This document shows, in pieces, positions 10,204 to 19,809 of a stretch of 64,000 nucleotides of DNA. The number at the start of each line of letters is the position of its first letter. Positions within the stretch are counted from its first letter, which is position 1. The notes under the pieces are model-generated. The model was not told the DNA's origin, searched no databases, and saw nothing but the letters and a program-made list of their open reading frames with translations. The stretch spans positions 124,001 to 188,000 of the forward strand of contig QCCO01000001.1 in assembly GCA_003278895.1 (NCBI GenBank), given 5' to 3'. The position numbers and the translations under genes were made by a program. This stretch comes from Prochlorococcus sp. AG-347-L19. GTDB lineage: Bacteria > Cyanobacteriota > Cyanobacteriia > PCC-6307 > Cyanobiaceae.

Positions 10204-10337
10204 TTAATTAAAAAATTGTTGGTAATTAATACCTATCAAATACATTTTTAACATCGATTAGGTCGATATGTGAGATTTTGAAGTAAAAAATGACACAATA
10301 AAATGTATTAAAGAGTATCGATAAGAAAAACTTATAT

Positions 10338-11249
10338 TTAGGTTGGATTGCTGGCTTTTTGCGCAGAAATGCATGCCCAATCTTTTCTAGTTGTTACATC
10401 CAATAATTTCAAGTCATTCTTAATTAATATTTTTATAATTTCATCCTTTTGAGAATTCAGAATTCCACTGAAAATAACTTCCCCATTGTTTCTCAAGCAC
10501 TTATAAATACTTGGAATCATTCCTTTTATCACTTCGGCGAGAATATTGCAGAAAACAAAATCAAATTGTGTGAGTTGGTTTTTTAAAATTACCTCATTAA
10601 AAGATCCCAAATATGTATTTAAATTTTTTAAATCACCGAAATTTAGTTGGAAATTAGATTTTGTTGAATTTATAGCTAAATAATCATTATCTACTGCATA
10701 AACGTCTTTAGCGCCAAGCAATCTTGCGGCGACACTCAAAATCCCGCTACCACTACCAATATCTAATATCTTTTTATCAGAAAAAAAAATATTCTCCATT
10801 TTTTCCAAGCAAAGATAAGTCGAAGGGTGACTTCCTGTACCAAAGGCTGCTCCAGGATCAATTTTTATAATTTTTTTATCTTTAAATTTTTCATTTAGAT
10901 TAATCCAACAAGGCAATATTAAAAAATGATTTCCTACTAATTCAGGCGCCCAATATTTCTTCCAACTTATCAACCAATCCTCCTCTTTGATAATACTCCA
11001 ATCAAAAAATTGATTCGTAGAGGGTTTAATATTTAGAAGTTTGCTAATTATTTTTTCAAAATCACGCCTAGAATTCTCGCCCCAATTATCTACTGGAAGC
11101 CATATGTTCACCTCTTTTTTATCTTCATTTTTAATTAAATATTCAAATGAAAAACTAAATATTCCCAGCTCATTTAATTTCCAAATAATGATCTCTTCTG
11201 AATCACTTTCTATCAGAAAAGTTAGTTTATGCCAATCTTTAGTTTCCAT
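10338..11249 (-). CDS. prmA: Ribosomal protein L11 methyltransferase
   Basis: SAM-dependent enzyme that trimethylates ribosomal protein L11. It has a 303-residue body with an N-terminal substrate-recognition domain. Then come [16 protein letters not shown], motif [15 protein letters not shown] and the NPPY-like [11 protein letters not shown], all diagnostic of PrmA. It is 18 nt downstream of serA on the same strand and probably co-transcribed, the usual cyanobacterial arrangement. Confidence 0.93.
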   Translation of the reverse strand: METKDWHKLTFLIESDSEEIIIWKLNELGIFSFSFEYLIKNEDKKEVNIWLPVDNWGENSRRDFEKIISKLLNIKPSTNQFFDWSIIKEEDWLISWKKYWAPELVGNHFLILPCWINLNEKFKDKKIIKIDPGAAFGTGSHPSTYLCLEKMENIFFSDKKILDIGSGSGILSVAARLLGAKDVYAVDNDYLAINSTKSNFQLNFGDLKNLNTYLGSFNEVILKNQLTQFDFVFCNILAEVIKGMIPSIYKCLRNNGEVIFSGILNSQKDEIIKILIKNDLKLLDVTTRKDWACISAQKASNPT

Positions 11250-11267
11250 TTACTAGGACAAAGAACT

Positions 11268-12854
11268 TCACAAAGTAACTGGATTAGCGTTGGTGATCCC
11301 ATCTACTTCAATAATGGCATCAAGCAGCTTATTAGGTATTGGATCATCAATACTTAGCACCATAACAGCTTCCCCTCTAACAATTTTGCGTCCAACTTGC
11401 ATTGAGGCAATATTTACATTGTTACTCCCTAATAAAGAACCAAGCTTGCCAATAATGCCTGGCATATCTCTGTGCCTAGTAACCAACATATATCTACTTG
11501 GCGATACATTAACTGGGTATTGATCAATACTAATAATTCTTAATTCGCCATCAGCAAAAATGCTTCCTGCTACGCTATGGTCGCCATTGTCTCCGTAAGT
11601 GGTTAACTGAAGCGATCCACTAGCAAATTCAGGTCTTGCCTCATCTTTATTCTCTACTACCGAAATGCCTCTTGAATCTGCTTCTAGCGAAGCATTCACA
11701 TAATTAATCCTATCTCCCAAAGCTTTACTTAAAAGGCCTTTTAAACTAGCTATTATTAATGGCTGAGAAGGATGTTGAACAAATTCACCTTGAAGCTTTA
11801 CTTCTATTTTCTGTATCTGCCCACCTGAAAGCTGGCTTATAAGCAGACCCATTGTTTCAGCCAACTGCAAATGAGGTTTTAGACTATCCATAATATCAGG
11901 GCTCAAACCTGGAATATTTACTGCAGTTCTAGCAGATAAACCAAGCAAGACATCTCTTATTTGTTCTGCGACATCAACAGCTACATTTTCTTGTGCTTCC
12001 CGTGTAGATGCTCCTAAGTGTGGGGTAAGAATGAGATTCTTTTCGACCTTCAAAAGTGGTGAATCGGATTCCAAAGGTTCTTTAGAAAAGACATCTATTG
12101 CAGCACCTGCAATCAATGATTTATTTAAAGCTTCTGCTAATGCCTCTTCATCAATTAAGCCTCCTCGTGCACAATTAATTAATTTTGCGCTACATTTCAT
12201 ACTTTTAAGGACGTCTATATTTACTAAATTCTCTGTCTCTGGTGTGCGAGGCAAATGCAAAGTTACATAATCAGATTCTTTGAATAAATCCTCTAGTTCA
12301 TATAGTTTAACTTGTATTTGTTGAGCTCTTTCAATTGAAACAAAGGGATCATATCCGTAAACTTCCATTCCTAATGAATTAGCAACTTTCGCTACATGAG
12401 CACCAATTTTCCCTAAACCTACTACACCTAATTTTTTCTTATAAAGCTCATTCCCAACGAATTTCTTTCTCTCCCATTTACCTAGCAAAGTACTACTATT
12501 AGCAATTGGAATATGTCTAGATAAGGCCAACATCATAGCTATAGTGTGTTCAGCCGCAGCTATTGTGTTACCCCCTGGAGAATTAACAACAAGGACTCCT
12601 TTTTGCGTAGCAGCCTTAACATCTACATTATCGACTCCAACTCCTGCTCTCCCAATGATTCTCAGTTTACTTGAAGAGTTAATAATCTCTTCTGTCACTT
12701 GAGTGCCAGAGCGAATCATTAAAGCATCATAATCTTTAATAATGGAAGCTAACTCAGAGTCTGAGATTCCTATCTTCTGATCAACCTGAGCAACTTGCGA
12801 AAGAATATCGATTCCTGTTTGATCAATTGGATCTGTAATGAGAACTTTTGTCAT
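11268..12854 (-). CDS. serA: D-3-phosphoglycerate dehydrogenase
   Basis: First enzyme of phosphorylated serine synthesis. It is 528 residues, the long form: substrate/NAD domain with Rossmann motif GVVGLGKIGAHVA, catalytic Arg in NCARGGLIDEEAL, catalytic His in LTPHLGASTREA, then an ASB intervening domain and a C-terminal ACT domain (YMLVTRHRDMPGIIGKLGSLL). The ACT domain suggests serine or metabolite control. First gene of a serA-prmA unit. Confidence 0.95.
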   Translation of the reverse strand: MTKVLITDPIDQTGIDILSQVAQVDQKIGISDSELASIIKDYDALMIRSGTQVTEEIINSSSKLRIIGRAGVGVDNVDVKAATQKGVLVVNSPGGNTIAAAEHTIAMMLALSRHIPIANSSTLLGKWERKKFVGNELYKKKLGVVGLGKIGAHVAKVANSLGMEVYGYDPFVSIERAQQIQVKLYELEDLFKESDYVTLHLPRTPETENLVNIDVLKSMKCSAKLINCARGGLIDEEALAEALNKSLIAGAAIDVFSKEPLESDSPLLKVEKNLILTPHLGASTREAQENVAVDVAEQIRDVLLGLSARTAVNIPGLSPDIMDSLKPHLQLAETMGLLISQLSGGQIQKIEVKLQGEFVQHPSQPLIIASLKGLLSKALGDRINYVNASLEADSRGISVVENKDEARPEFASGSLQLTTYGDNGDHSVAGSIFADGELRIISIDQYPVNVSPSRYMLVTRHRDMPGIIGKLGSLLGSNNVNIASMQVGRKIVRGEAVMVLSIDDPIPNKLLDAIIEVDGITNANPVTL

Positions 12855-12953
12855 TTAAGATTGGTTCTTTAATCTTTTACTTTAACTTAATCTATAGTGT
12901 ATGTATCTTATTTTATTAATTTGAATAACACACAAACATTTGAGGATTGAAAT

Positions 12954-13520
12954 TTGACCAAAAGTATTGTGATATTTGAAGACATTGATAAATGTATCCA
13001 GCTATTTGATGTTTTCAAAGAAAAATCAGTAATGCTCTCTGAAGCTATTTTGATCCCACCAATAAGTGAGAAAATATCATCAGACGAAACAGAATTGCTC
13101 AATGCGAAAGCAAATATCTTATTCAAATCTCAAAATTTTGAAGATATAAGAATCTTAAATCCTAAACTTGATAGAAAGATCAGACAACAAGATATGAGTA
13201 GATGGCTTATGCCATTTGGGTTTATAGCTGGAATAGCTTTTTCTAATATGACAAATTTATCTACCTTCAGCTTTCTTGGTTTAAATAACATCGGTGAATC
13301 ATTAATTGGAGGTCTCTTAGGAATGGGTTCAGGATATTTAGGAAGCATTGTTTCTTCTGCAAGTATCAACATTAATAGAAATAAAGAGTTAAGATCGATT
13401 ATTAATTTTAATAAAGAGGGTAAATGGCTTGTTCTACTTGAAAATCAAATTGGAGCTGAATTACCATGGGCTTTGATAAAACAATCAGAAGCAAAAGATA
13501 TAATTTTTTTAGAAGGCTAA
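12954..13520 (+). CDS. Conserved cyanobacterial membrane-associated protein
   Basis: 188 residues, no recognised family. A soluble N-terminal part (about 80 residues) is followed by two to three hydrophobic, glycine-rich stretches (WLMPFGFIAGIAF, IGGLLGMGSGYLGSIVSSA) and a C-terminal domain ending ELPWALIKQSEAKDIIFLEG. The start is TTG at 12954, preceded by GAGGA at good spacing; no upstream ATG is in frame. It abuts the S4 gene with no gap, so the two are coupled. Confidence 0.75.
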   Translation: MTKSIVIFEDIDKCIQLFDVFKEKSVMLSEAILIPPISEKISSDETELLNAKANILFKSQNFEDIRILNPKLDRKIRQQDMSRWLMPFGFIAGIAFSNMTNLSTFSFLGLNNIGESLIGGLLGMGSGYLGSIVSSASININRNKELRSIINFNKEGKWLVLLENQIGAELPWALIKQSEAKDIIFLEG

Positions 13521-14312
13521 ATGATTGACTTAAAAGAGATCTTAATAAATTCAAACTACAAAAAAGAAACTGAGGAATTAATAAATATAGCTAACTTAGC
13601 CTACAAACACTGGGAAACTTATTGGACTGGGTTTAATTCAACTTATGTTTGCGAAGAGATTTTAAAAGATTTTGAAAATTTAAATGATTTCAAATTTTTT
13701 ATTTATGGAGGATTCTCCTCTTCTCAAAGATCTAGGATTGCTTGCTTTAGAGGAGATAATATTCCTGAAGAGGATGCGCTAAAAAGTAATTTTCCAGCTC
13801 AAGGAATAAAAATTAATGGAAATTTTTTATTTGATAATGCTACACAAGACGACTTTAGATCCGTCTTAATTGAAAATGGGGTTAATCAAACAAAAGTTGG
13901 AGATATATGGACTATTGGCGATAGAGGAGCGCAAGGGATAATTGATAATTCAAATATTAAGCATCTAGATGAAAAGATTTTTTATTTAAGAGACGTAAAA
14001 GTAAAAGTTAATGTAGTAGGTATAGATGAATTACAAATACCTTCTGGAAGATCAAAAAAACTTGTCAATACAGTAGAAGCTTCAACAAGATTAGATGCTA
14101 TAGCTTCAGCTGGCTTTAGGGTATCACGAACCAAAATCATTGAAAGGATAGAGAATGGAATGCTCAGATTAAATGGAAGCAAAGTTAATAAGCCAACAAT
14201 TAATCTGAAAATTGGAGACAAACTAGAACTTGAAAATAAAGGATTTATCGAAATTCTAAATTTAGAAATAACCAAAAGAGAACGATGGAAAGTTAAATTA
14301 CTTAGAAAATGA
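13521..14312 (+). CDS. Photosystem II S4-domain protein
   Basis: 263-residue RNA-binding protein of the cyanobacterial/plastid PSII S4 family, related to YlmH. The N-terminal domain contains GGFSSSQRSRIACFRGD. The C-terminal S4 domain is ASTRLDAIASAGFRVSR...VNKPTINLKIGDKLE. The family is conserved in oxygenic phototrophs; the RNA target is not established. It starts directly after the preceding stop codon. Confidence 0.85.
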   Translation: MIDLKEILINSNYKKETEELINIANLAYKHWETYWTGFNSTYVCEEILKDFENLNDFKFFIYGGFSSSQRSRIACFRGDNIPEEDALKSNFPAQGIKINGNFLFDNATQDDFRSVLIENGVNQTKVGDIWTIGDRGAQGIIDNSNIKHLDEKIFYLRDVKVKVNVVGIDELQIPSGRSKKLVNTVEASTRLDAIASAGFRVSRTKIIERIENGMLRLNGSKVNKPTINLKIGDKLELENKGFIEILNLEITKRERWKVKLLRK

Positions 14313-14361
14313 AACGCAACCTGCTATTTTCTTATAAGGGGGATTAAAAATTCCCTAATTG

Positions 14362-14433
14362 GGGCGATTAGCTCAGTGGTAGAGCACTACCTCGACACGG
14401 TAGTGGCCACTGGTTCGAATCCAGTATCGCCCA
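14362..14433 (+). tRNA. tRNA-Val (GAC)
   Basis: Cloverleaf of 72 nt. The acceptor stem is GGGCGAT/ATCGCCC with discriminator A at 14433. The anticodon stem is CTACC/GGTAG with loop TCGACAC, giving anticodon GAC. The T arm is CTGGTTCGAATCCAG. CCA is not encoded. No attachment-site repeat or integrase is seen nearby. Confidence 0.96.
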
Positions 14434-14500
14434 TTAAAACTATTGACGACCTAGGTTATATCCACAAAAAATAATTTCATTTTTTAGATTATAAAAAAAG

Positions 14501-15118
14501 ATGAAACTTAATCAAATAATTAATCTACATAAGGGACTCACTGCATTTGTGGTAATAGGTCTTATGATGTTTTTTGATAATTTTACGATCGCTCCTTACG
14601 TTTATTTAGCTCTGCATGGTACTTATGGATTACTTTGGCTTCTAAAAGAAAAGATATTCCCTGATCCTTATTTTAAAGAAGAAATCAATTTTTTAACTTC
14701 AGTTACTGGTTTTATTTTTCTTGGAAGTTACTGGGTAGCTCCCTACATTCTTATCTCATCTCAGAAATCTGTTCCAAATTTCGTAATAGCTGCATCTGTA
14801 TCTATAAATATAATTGGTGTGTTTCTACACTTTGCTAGTGATGCCCAAAAATATTTTTCTCTTAAATTAAAAAAAGATCTAATTAAAGAAGGATTTTTCA
14901 AAAATATAAGGAATACAAATTATCTTGGAGAAATACTAATTTATCTATCATTCGCCATACTTTCAATGAGTTTCATACCATTAGTAATTCTTGCAATATT
15001 TTTCTCTATAGTTTTTCTACCAAGAATGATAAAAAAAGATAAATCGCTCTCAAAATACGATTCATTCGAAGAATACAAAAAGAAAAGTGGTCTTATATTG
15101 CCTAAATTAAATGCCTGA
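14501..15118 (+). CDS. Isoprenylcysteine/phospholipid methyltransferase-like membrane protein
   Basis: 205-residue polytopic protein with about five hydrophobic segments. The C-terminal half resembles the PEMT/ICMT-type membrane methyltransferase fold: KEGFFKNIRNTNYLGEILIYLSFA corresponds to the usual R-x-P-x-Y-x-G/G-E region, and FLPRMIKKDKSLSKYDSFEEYKK ends like DUF1295/PEMT proteins. The substrate is unknown. The end overlaps the next gene by 8 nt. Confidence 0.65.
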   Translation: MKLNQIINLHKGLTAFVVIGLMMFFDNFTIAPYVYLALHGTYGLLWLLKEKIFPDPYFKEEINFLTSVTGFIFLGSYWVAPYILISSQKSVPNFVIAASVSINIIGVFLHFASDAQKYFSLKLKKDLIKEGFFKNIRNTNYLGEILIYLSFAILSMSFIPLVILAIFFSIVFLPRMIKKDKSLSKYDSFEEYKKKSGLILPKLNA

Positions 15119-15662
15119 TAACAACTTACCCAGTTGGAGGCAAGTTTTAAAATCTTCTAGAAAAAAAGAGGGCAAATCACCCTATAATAGATGGATACAG
15201 CTTGCAACAGTCAGCGAAGAAAATGAGCCAAGATTAAGAACAGTTGTTTTCAGAGGATGGCATAAAGATAGTTCAATGATTATTTTTACAGATAGAAGAA
15301 GTGAAAAAATTGGGCATTTAAAATCCAACCCTAATGCAGAAATATTATGGTTCTTTTTGAAAACCAAATCTCAATATAGATTCAAAGGAAAAATACATGA
15401 ATTAAGTGATAACAAAAACTATTGGGATTTATTATCAGAAAAATCAAAATCTTCTTGGTTTTGGGGATCTCCTGGAGAGAAAATAAACCCAAAAGTCCAA
15501 TCTGCTTATGAAATATCATCCAATTTTCCCAAGTCAGAAAATTTTGTAGTTCTAAATTTTGAAATCGATTCAGTAGATCTTCTTAAATTAGAACAGCCTG
15601 TTCATAAAAGATATCTTTGGGAAAAGAGTAAGAAATGGGAAAAAGTTGAAATTAATCCTTAA
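15111..15662 (+). CDS. Pyridoxamine-phosphate-oxidase-like FMN protein
   Basis: 183 residues of the cyanobacterial/plant PNPOx-like family (alr4036-type). Markers are NRWIQLATVSEENEPRLRTVVFRGW, FTDRRSEKIGHLKSNPNAEILWFF and QYRFKGKI, the split-barrel FMN-binding core, with a C-terminal VHKRYLWEKS. It is shorter than E. coli PdxH (218), so pyridoxine oxidase activity is not certain. Overlaps the membrane methyltransferase-like gene. Confidence 0.75.
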   Translation: MPDNNLPSWRQVLKSSRKKEGKSPYNRWIQLATVSEENEPRLRTVVFRGWHKDSSMIIFTDRRSEKIGHLKSNPNAEILWFFLKTKSQYRFKGKIHELSDNKNYWDLLSEKSKSSWFWGSPGEKINPKVQSAYEISSNFPKSENFVVLNFEIDSVDLLKLEQPVHKRYLWEKSKKWEKVEINP

Positions 15663-15736
15663 ATATTTCTAAATTGTATATTTAGGTTGAAAAACATATA
15701 GTGATCGGTCAGTTTTAAAAAAGAAGTATTATTCAT

Positions 15737-15910
15737 ATGAATTTCTCAGAAGTTCCAGAAAACCCTTTTATTTTTTTATCTTGGGTGACTGCTATAGGCC
15801 TATTTATAAGTCTTTCTGAAGCAACAATTAAGATAAAACTTGAGAAGAGAAACAGTTATAGAAAAAGGTTAGAAATAATCAATAACCTTTATCCTAAAAA
15901 ACTAGCTTGA
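15737..15910 (+). CDS. Small one-helix membrane protein, 57 aa
   Basis: MNFSEVPENPFIFLSW then a hydrophobic helix (VTAIGLFISL) and a basic tail (KIKLEKRNSYRKRLEII). No family recognised. Its last 9 nt overlap the 3' end of the convergent DoxX gene. Confidence 0.55.
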   Translation: MNFSEVPENPFIFLSWVTAIGLFISLSEATIKIKLEKRNSYRKRLEIINNLYPKKLA

Positions 15911-16453
15911 TGTATCTGAGAGTATGTTCGCTTGCAGAAATTGAAATAAGCCACCTTTACTTGTTTCTTCTTTAACCTCGACTTCCTTAGAATTTTTTGC
16001 TTTTGTTGAAGGAATGATTTCGTCTTCGTCTTCTGATTTCAAAATTCTGATAATGACTTCATCTAAAGAGAAATTACCAGGCCCTGTTAATGCAATTGAA
16101 GTTGCTGAAGCGAAATATAAAAGTAAAAGCTCTAGTAAGAAAATATTAAAACCTGAAGTAACAAGTGCATGATATATAGCGACAGAAATTGTTCCCACAA
16201 TTGCCAAAGCCCCGAATCTTGTAGCTAAACCGATAATTAGTAGCCAACTACCACCTATTTCCGAGAATGCCGCTATGTATGACAAAAATATTGGGAATGG
16301 AAGATGTAGAGGTCTGACAAAAGCATCAGCGAAATTTTCTATATTTGCTAATTTCTCATAACCGTGATGAATAAGAACAGTTCCAGTTATAACTCTAAGA
16401 ATTAATAAAGCAGTATCTTTGCTAAACGACTTGGTAAGAATTGTTGAAAGCAC
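15902..16453 (-). CDS. DoxX-family membrane protein
   Basis: 183 residues. The DoxX four-helix core spans about 15-135: LRVITGTVLIHHGYEKLANIENF, SYIAAFSEIGGSWLLIIGLATRFGA, then two further helices. It ends in an acidic/lysine-rich soluble tail (KSEDEDEIIPSTKAKNSKE). DoxX proteins are linked to redox or sulfur metabolism in other bacteria; no specific role can be read here. A second, shorter DoxX protein lies at 51381. Confidence 0.8.
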   Translation of the reverse strand: MLSTILTKSFSKDTALLILRVITGTVLIHHGYEKLANIENFADAFVRPLHLPFPIFLSYIAAFSEIGGSWLLIIGLATRFGALAIVGTISVAIYHALVTSGFNIFLLELLLLYFASATSIALTGPGNFSLDEVIIRILKSEDEDEIIPSTKAKNSKEVEVKEETSKGGLFQFLQANILSDTSS

Positions 16454-16580
16454 TTAAAAAAAATTATCCTTAAGTAAAAATAACTAGTCACAATATCCAT
16501 CGTGGATTAAACCGCAAAAGTCGCGCCTAATTAAGTATTTATACTTAGTGCTCTAATGAATTCTTTTTCTGATTAGGAAT

Positions 16581-17744
16581 TCAACTAACATAAAAATTAT
16601 TTTTTGAATAATTTTCTAATATTCTCTGATTGATTTTCGGAATATTTTCTTTAAATTTGAAAAACCCTTTTTTGGCGAATTTCCAAGCAAATAAATCTTC
16701 ATCTCTAACAAGGTTAAAAATTTTTTTATGGTGTAAATTTTTAAACTCAGTTATGAAATCATAATTTTCTCCCACTCCAGGATAAATAATGTCTATTTCG
16801 TTGGTATTTTTAAAAGTATTTTCCATTGAATAAGAATCAATCTGTTCAACATTATCAAAATCCTCTACAAATTCAGAGACCAAATCTTGTTTGAATTTCA
16901 AAACAGATTCAGACAATTTAATTTGTCTTTGTTCATTTTTTAAAAGGATAATAAATACTTTTTTATAGCTTGTAAGTAAATTTTTAAGGGTTGCAAGGTG
17001 CAGATCATTTTCAAACATAATCAGATTATCTGATTTAGGATGCATATCATTTTTATAAATCTCATCTTCTAATGGTATTTGATTAGATTCTTCAAGAAAA
17101 ATTTGTTGATTACAGATTTTTTCTGCATTGAATCTATTATTTGAAAACTTTCTGAGGTTTGATGATGAAAAAAGATATTGTTTTCCCTTCGTTTGCAATC
17201 CTCCGACCCATCTCCAGCTAAGGAGATTAGATGCAGCATCACCATCAAAAAGATATTTAAAGAAAAACTTTGCTCCCAATTGCCATGGAAGGCCTAAATT
17301 AAATATCCAAGTACTCGCAAACCACATTCTTGTATGGTTATGCAAATAGTTGTACTGCTTTAATTCATGGACCCAAGAATTAAAAAAATCTAATTCTGTA
17401 TTGCCATTAATTGCACTTTCATATAGCTCATAATCAAAATCGAGATTGTTTTCTGAAATAAAATTTCTCCAAACTTTAGGTCTATTTTCCATCCACCCTT
17501 TCCAATAAACCCTCCAAAATATTTCTTCAACAAATTTAGTTGAATTTTTGATTTTGTACTTACTCTTAATATCATGAATCAGATCATATTCCGACAAAAT
17601 TCTATGAGTAATGAAAGGCGATAATTTTGAAACTGAACTTTTGTTATTCGGCCCAAAATCAAAATTTCTTAATTTTGCATAATCATTAATTTTGTATTTC
17701 GCAAAATTTTCCCAAGTATTTTGAGCTTTTAATAAAAATGACAT
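16581..17744 (-). CDS. Photolyase/cryptochrome-like FAD protein, apparently domain-swapped
   Basis: 387 residues. The photolyase FAD-binding catalytic domain starts almost at the N-terminus: LSPFITHRILSEYDLI, FVEEIFWRVYWKGW, HNHTRMWFASTWIFNLGLPW, FDGDAASNLLSWRWVGG and KYLFSSSNLRKFS. Normally an alpha/beta antenna domain of about 130 residues precedes it. Here about 150 residues follow it, starting NLIMFENDLHLATLKNLL, which reads like a weak version of that Rossmann-like domain. It may repair UV lesions or act as a light sensor. The call for the FAD domain is firm; the permutation is inferred. Confidence 0.75.
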   Translation of the reverse strand: MSFLLKAQNTWENFAKYKINDYAKLRNFDFGPNNKSSVSKLSPFITHRILSEYDLIHDIKSKYKIKNSTKFVEEIFWRVYWKGWMENRPKVWRNFISENNLDFDYELYESAINGNTELDFFNSWVHELKQYNYLHNHTRMWFASTWIFNLGLPWQLGAKFFFKYLFDGDAASNLLSWRWVGGLQTKGKQYLFSSSNLRKFSNNRFNAEKICNQQIFLEESNQIPLEDEIYKNDMHPKSDNLIMFENDLHLATLKNLLTSYKKVFIILLKNEQRQIKLSESVLKFKQDLVSEFVEDFDNVEQIDSYSMENTFKNTNEIDIIYPGVGENYDFITEFKNLHHKKIFNLVRDEDLFAWKFAKKGFFKFKENIPKINQRILENYSKNNFYVS

Positions 17745-18022
17745 TTTCTAACAACTTTAAAAAATTTTTTTTTGTATTGATAGAAATTTCAAAAATTTGC
17801 TTGCAAATTAATCCTTAAAATTTTCTATTTCACTTTTAAGTAAATATGTTTGATTGAAGTATTTAATTTAAACTCCTAATCCGTACATTTTATACTCTTA
17901 AATTGCTCTCTGCGTAGGAGGATATTTAGTGGGCAATTACTTTTTAAATCTAATTTTTATTTTCAAATCATTATTTAAATGATTTTTTCTAAAAGGTTTT
18001 TAAAATATTTATCAAAATTATT

Positions 18023-18772
18023 ATGAATAATTTATTAGTGAGAGATGTTAAGTATCTAGATGAACAATACAGAATAGGTGAAGGCATAATTTCGGATAAT
18101 GCATTTAAGCAACTTGAAAAGCTCTTTATTCCTGTTGATCCAGAACCAGACTACTTTAATCAAAAAAATAATAAACTTTTGCCAAAATTAGCTAAAGAAA
18201 ACTATAAAGAATTTTTGAAAAGTTTATTAACAAAAACAAGATTAAGCATTCAACCAAAAATTGATGGCTGTTCTATTGCAATTAGATATATAGATGGCAA
18301 TTTTAATAAAGCTATTACAAAAAATGGATTAGATGTCTCAAGCAAAATTAAACAAATTAAAAATGTCCCCGATTGTATTCCTATCAAACGAGATTTTCAA
18401 ATTAGAGGTAAACTATACGCTACAAACCAAGTTGCCGGCATTTCCCAAGGAATTACAAGAAAATACCTCAATGATAAGAAAGGGATTGGAGAAAGTCTCC
18501 GCTTTTGCTGTTTCCAAATACTTAATGGAAGACTTAATCAATACGAAACCCTTAACTATCTTAAAAAATGTGGCTTCAGCACCCCTGAAAGTTACTTCAC
18601 AAATCATACAAGCGAAATCCAAATATATAAAAAAAATTGGTTAGAAAGAAAAATATTTGCGAAATATCCAACTAATGGGATAGTTATAAAAATAAATAGT
18701 AGGAAATTACAGTTACTTAGAGAGAAAAGTTTATCTCAAAATAACGAATGGCAATATGCAATTCAAAAATAA
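18023..18772 (+). CDS. Short NAD+ DNA ligase-like adenylation protein
   Basis: 249 residues resembling only the N-terminal and adenylation part of LigA. The Ia-like segment YLDEQYRIGEGIISDNAF matches LigA's YY..D.P..SD..YD region. The active-site lysine motif is KIDG (79-82) in IQPKIDGCSIAIRYIDG, followed by KAITKNGLDVSSKIKQIKN and FQIRGKL. The OB, zinc-finger, HhH and BRCT domains of full LigA (about 670 residues) are absent. It cannot be the main replicative ligase; nick repair or loss of ligation are both possible. Confidence 0.65.
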   Translation: MNNLLVRDVKYLDEQYRIGEGIISDNAFKQLEKLFIPVDPEPDYFNQKNNKLLPKLAKENYKEFLKSLLTKTRLSIQPKIDGCSIAIRYIDGNFNKAITKNGLDVSSKIKQIKNVPDCIPIKRDFQIRGKLYATNQVAGISQGITRKYLNDKKGIGESLRFCCFQILNGRLNQYETLNYLKKCGFSTPESYFTNHTSEIQIYKKNWLERKIFAKYPTNGIVIKINSRKLQLLREKSLSQNNEWQYAIQK

Positions 18773-18879
18773 TATTTAATAGTACCCTCAAAAAGAGCTC
18801 ACGATACTGACTTCTAGTATTTACAGTAGAAAAATATTTATATTTGGTTAAATTCCAAAGCAATTTGCAGGATCACTAA

Positions 18880-19809
18880 ATGACTGCCACTATTTCAAGA
18901 CCTAAAATTTCTAACTGGGAAACATCTAATATTCCAAACCTTGCAGGCAAAACAGCACTAATTACTGGTGCTAATAGTGGTCTTGGATACTACACCGCAA
19001 AGGCCTTAGCAGAAAAAAATGCTCATGTTGTTATAGCTAGTAGATCGCTTGAAAAAGCTAATCAAACCATCAAAAAACTTAAAGGTCTTAATCCTGAAGG
19101 ATTATTTACACCTTTAGAATTAGATTTGTCAGATTTAAAAAATATTGTTGAAGTTCAGTCCAAAATTTTTGATAATTTTGAAAATTTGGATTTACTAATC
19201 AATAATGCAGGCATTATGCATCCGCCTAAAACTCTTAGTGCCCAGGGATATGAAATACAATTTGCAGTTAATCATCTAGCTCACATGCTTTTGACTCTAA
19301 AGCTACTTCCAATTATTGAAAAAAAAGAAGAATCTAGAATAGTGACGGTTACTTCCGGAGCCCAATTTTTTGGTAAAGTTGGTTGGAAAAATCTGAAAGC
19401 CGAGAACTATTACAACAAATGGGAATCTTACTCCAATAGCAAATTGGCTAATGTAATGTTTGCTTTGGAACTAAATGAGAACTTAAAGCACAAAAATATA
19501 CTTTCTTTAGCTGCTCACCCAGGAATTGCAAAAACAAATCTCTTTACTGCTCAAAAACCTAACCCTGGTCCATTAGAAACATTCTCAATGGAATTATTTA
19601 GCCCTATTTTTCAAACTGCTGAGATGGGTGCTTTACCCCAACTTTTTGCAGCTACTTCACCAGACGCAAAAGGCGGTGATCATTATGGTCCTAGATTTAA
19701 TTTCAGAGGTCATCCAAAACTATCGCCTACTTCTCCTTTCGCCATGAATAAAAAAGAAAGAAAAAATTTATGGGAAAAAAGCCTCGAAATACTCAATAAC
19801 TTCTTATAA
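18880..19809 (+). CDS. Short-chain dehydrogenase, POR-like
   Basis: 309-residue extended SDR similar to light-dependent protochlorophyllide reductase and retinol dehydrogenase families. The NADP motif is TGANSGLG, then NNAGIM, VTVTSGAQFFGKV and the catalytic YSNSK (Y-x3-K). POR itself has additional Cys residues and a longer loop that I do not see, so this is a relative rather than the chlorophyll enzyme. The end overlaps the convergent gene by 6 nt. Confidence 0.8.
   Translation: MTATISRPKISNWETSNIPNLAGKTALITGANSGLGYYTAKALAEKNAHVVIASRSLEKANQTIKKLKGLNPEGLFTPLELDLSDLKNIVEVQSKIFDNFENLDLLINNAGIMHPPKTLSAQGYEIQFAVNHLAHMLLTLKLLPIIEKKEESRIVTVTSGAQFFGKVGWKNLKAENYYNKWESYSNSKLANVMFALELNENLKHKNILSLAAHPGIAKTNLFTAQKPNPGPLETFSMELFSPIFQTAEMGALPQLFAATSPDAKGGDHYGPRFNFRGHPKLSPTSPFAMNKKERKNLWEKSLEILNNFL

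Noticed and set aside
14362..14433. tRNA-Val as an integration site for a mobile element
   Set aside because: No integrase, no repeat of the tRNA 3' end and no break in gene content next to it.
17929..17985. GTG-started 17-codon ORF behind a strong AGGAGG site
   Set aside because: Only 17 codons and no paralogue; a ribosome-like site alone is not enough in a region of low complexity.
18880..19809. Light-dependent protochlorophyllide reductase (por)
   Set aside because: The SDR core fits, but POR-specific Cys residues and the long loop are not seen, so only POR-like is claimed.
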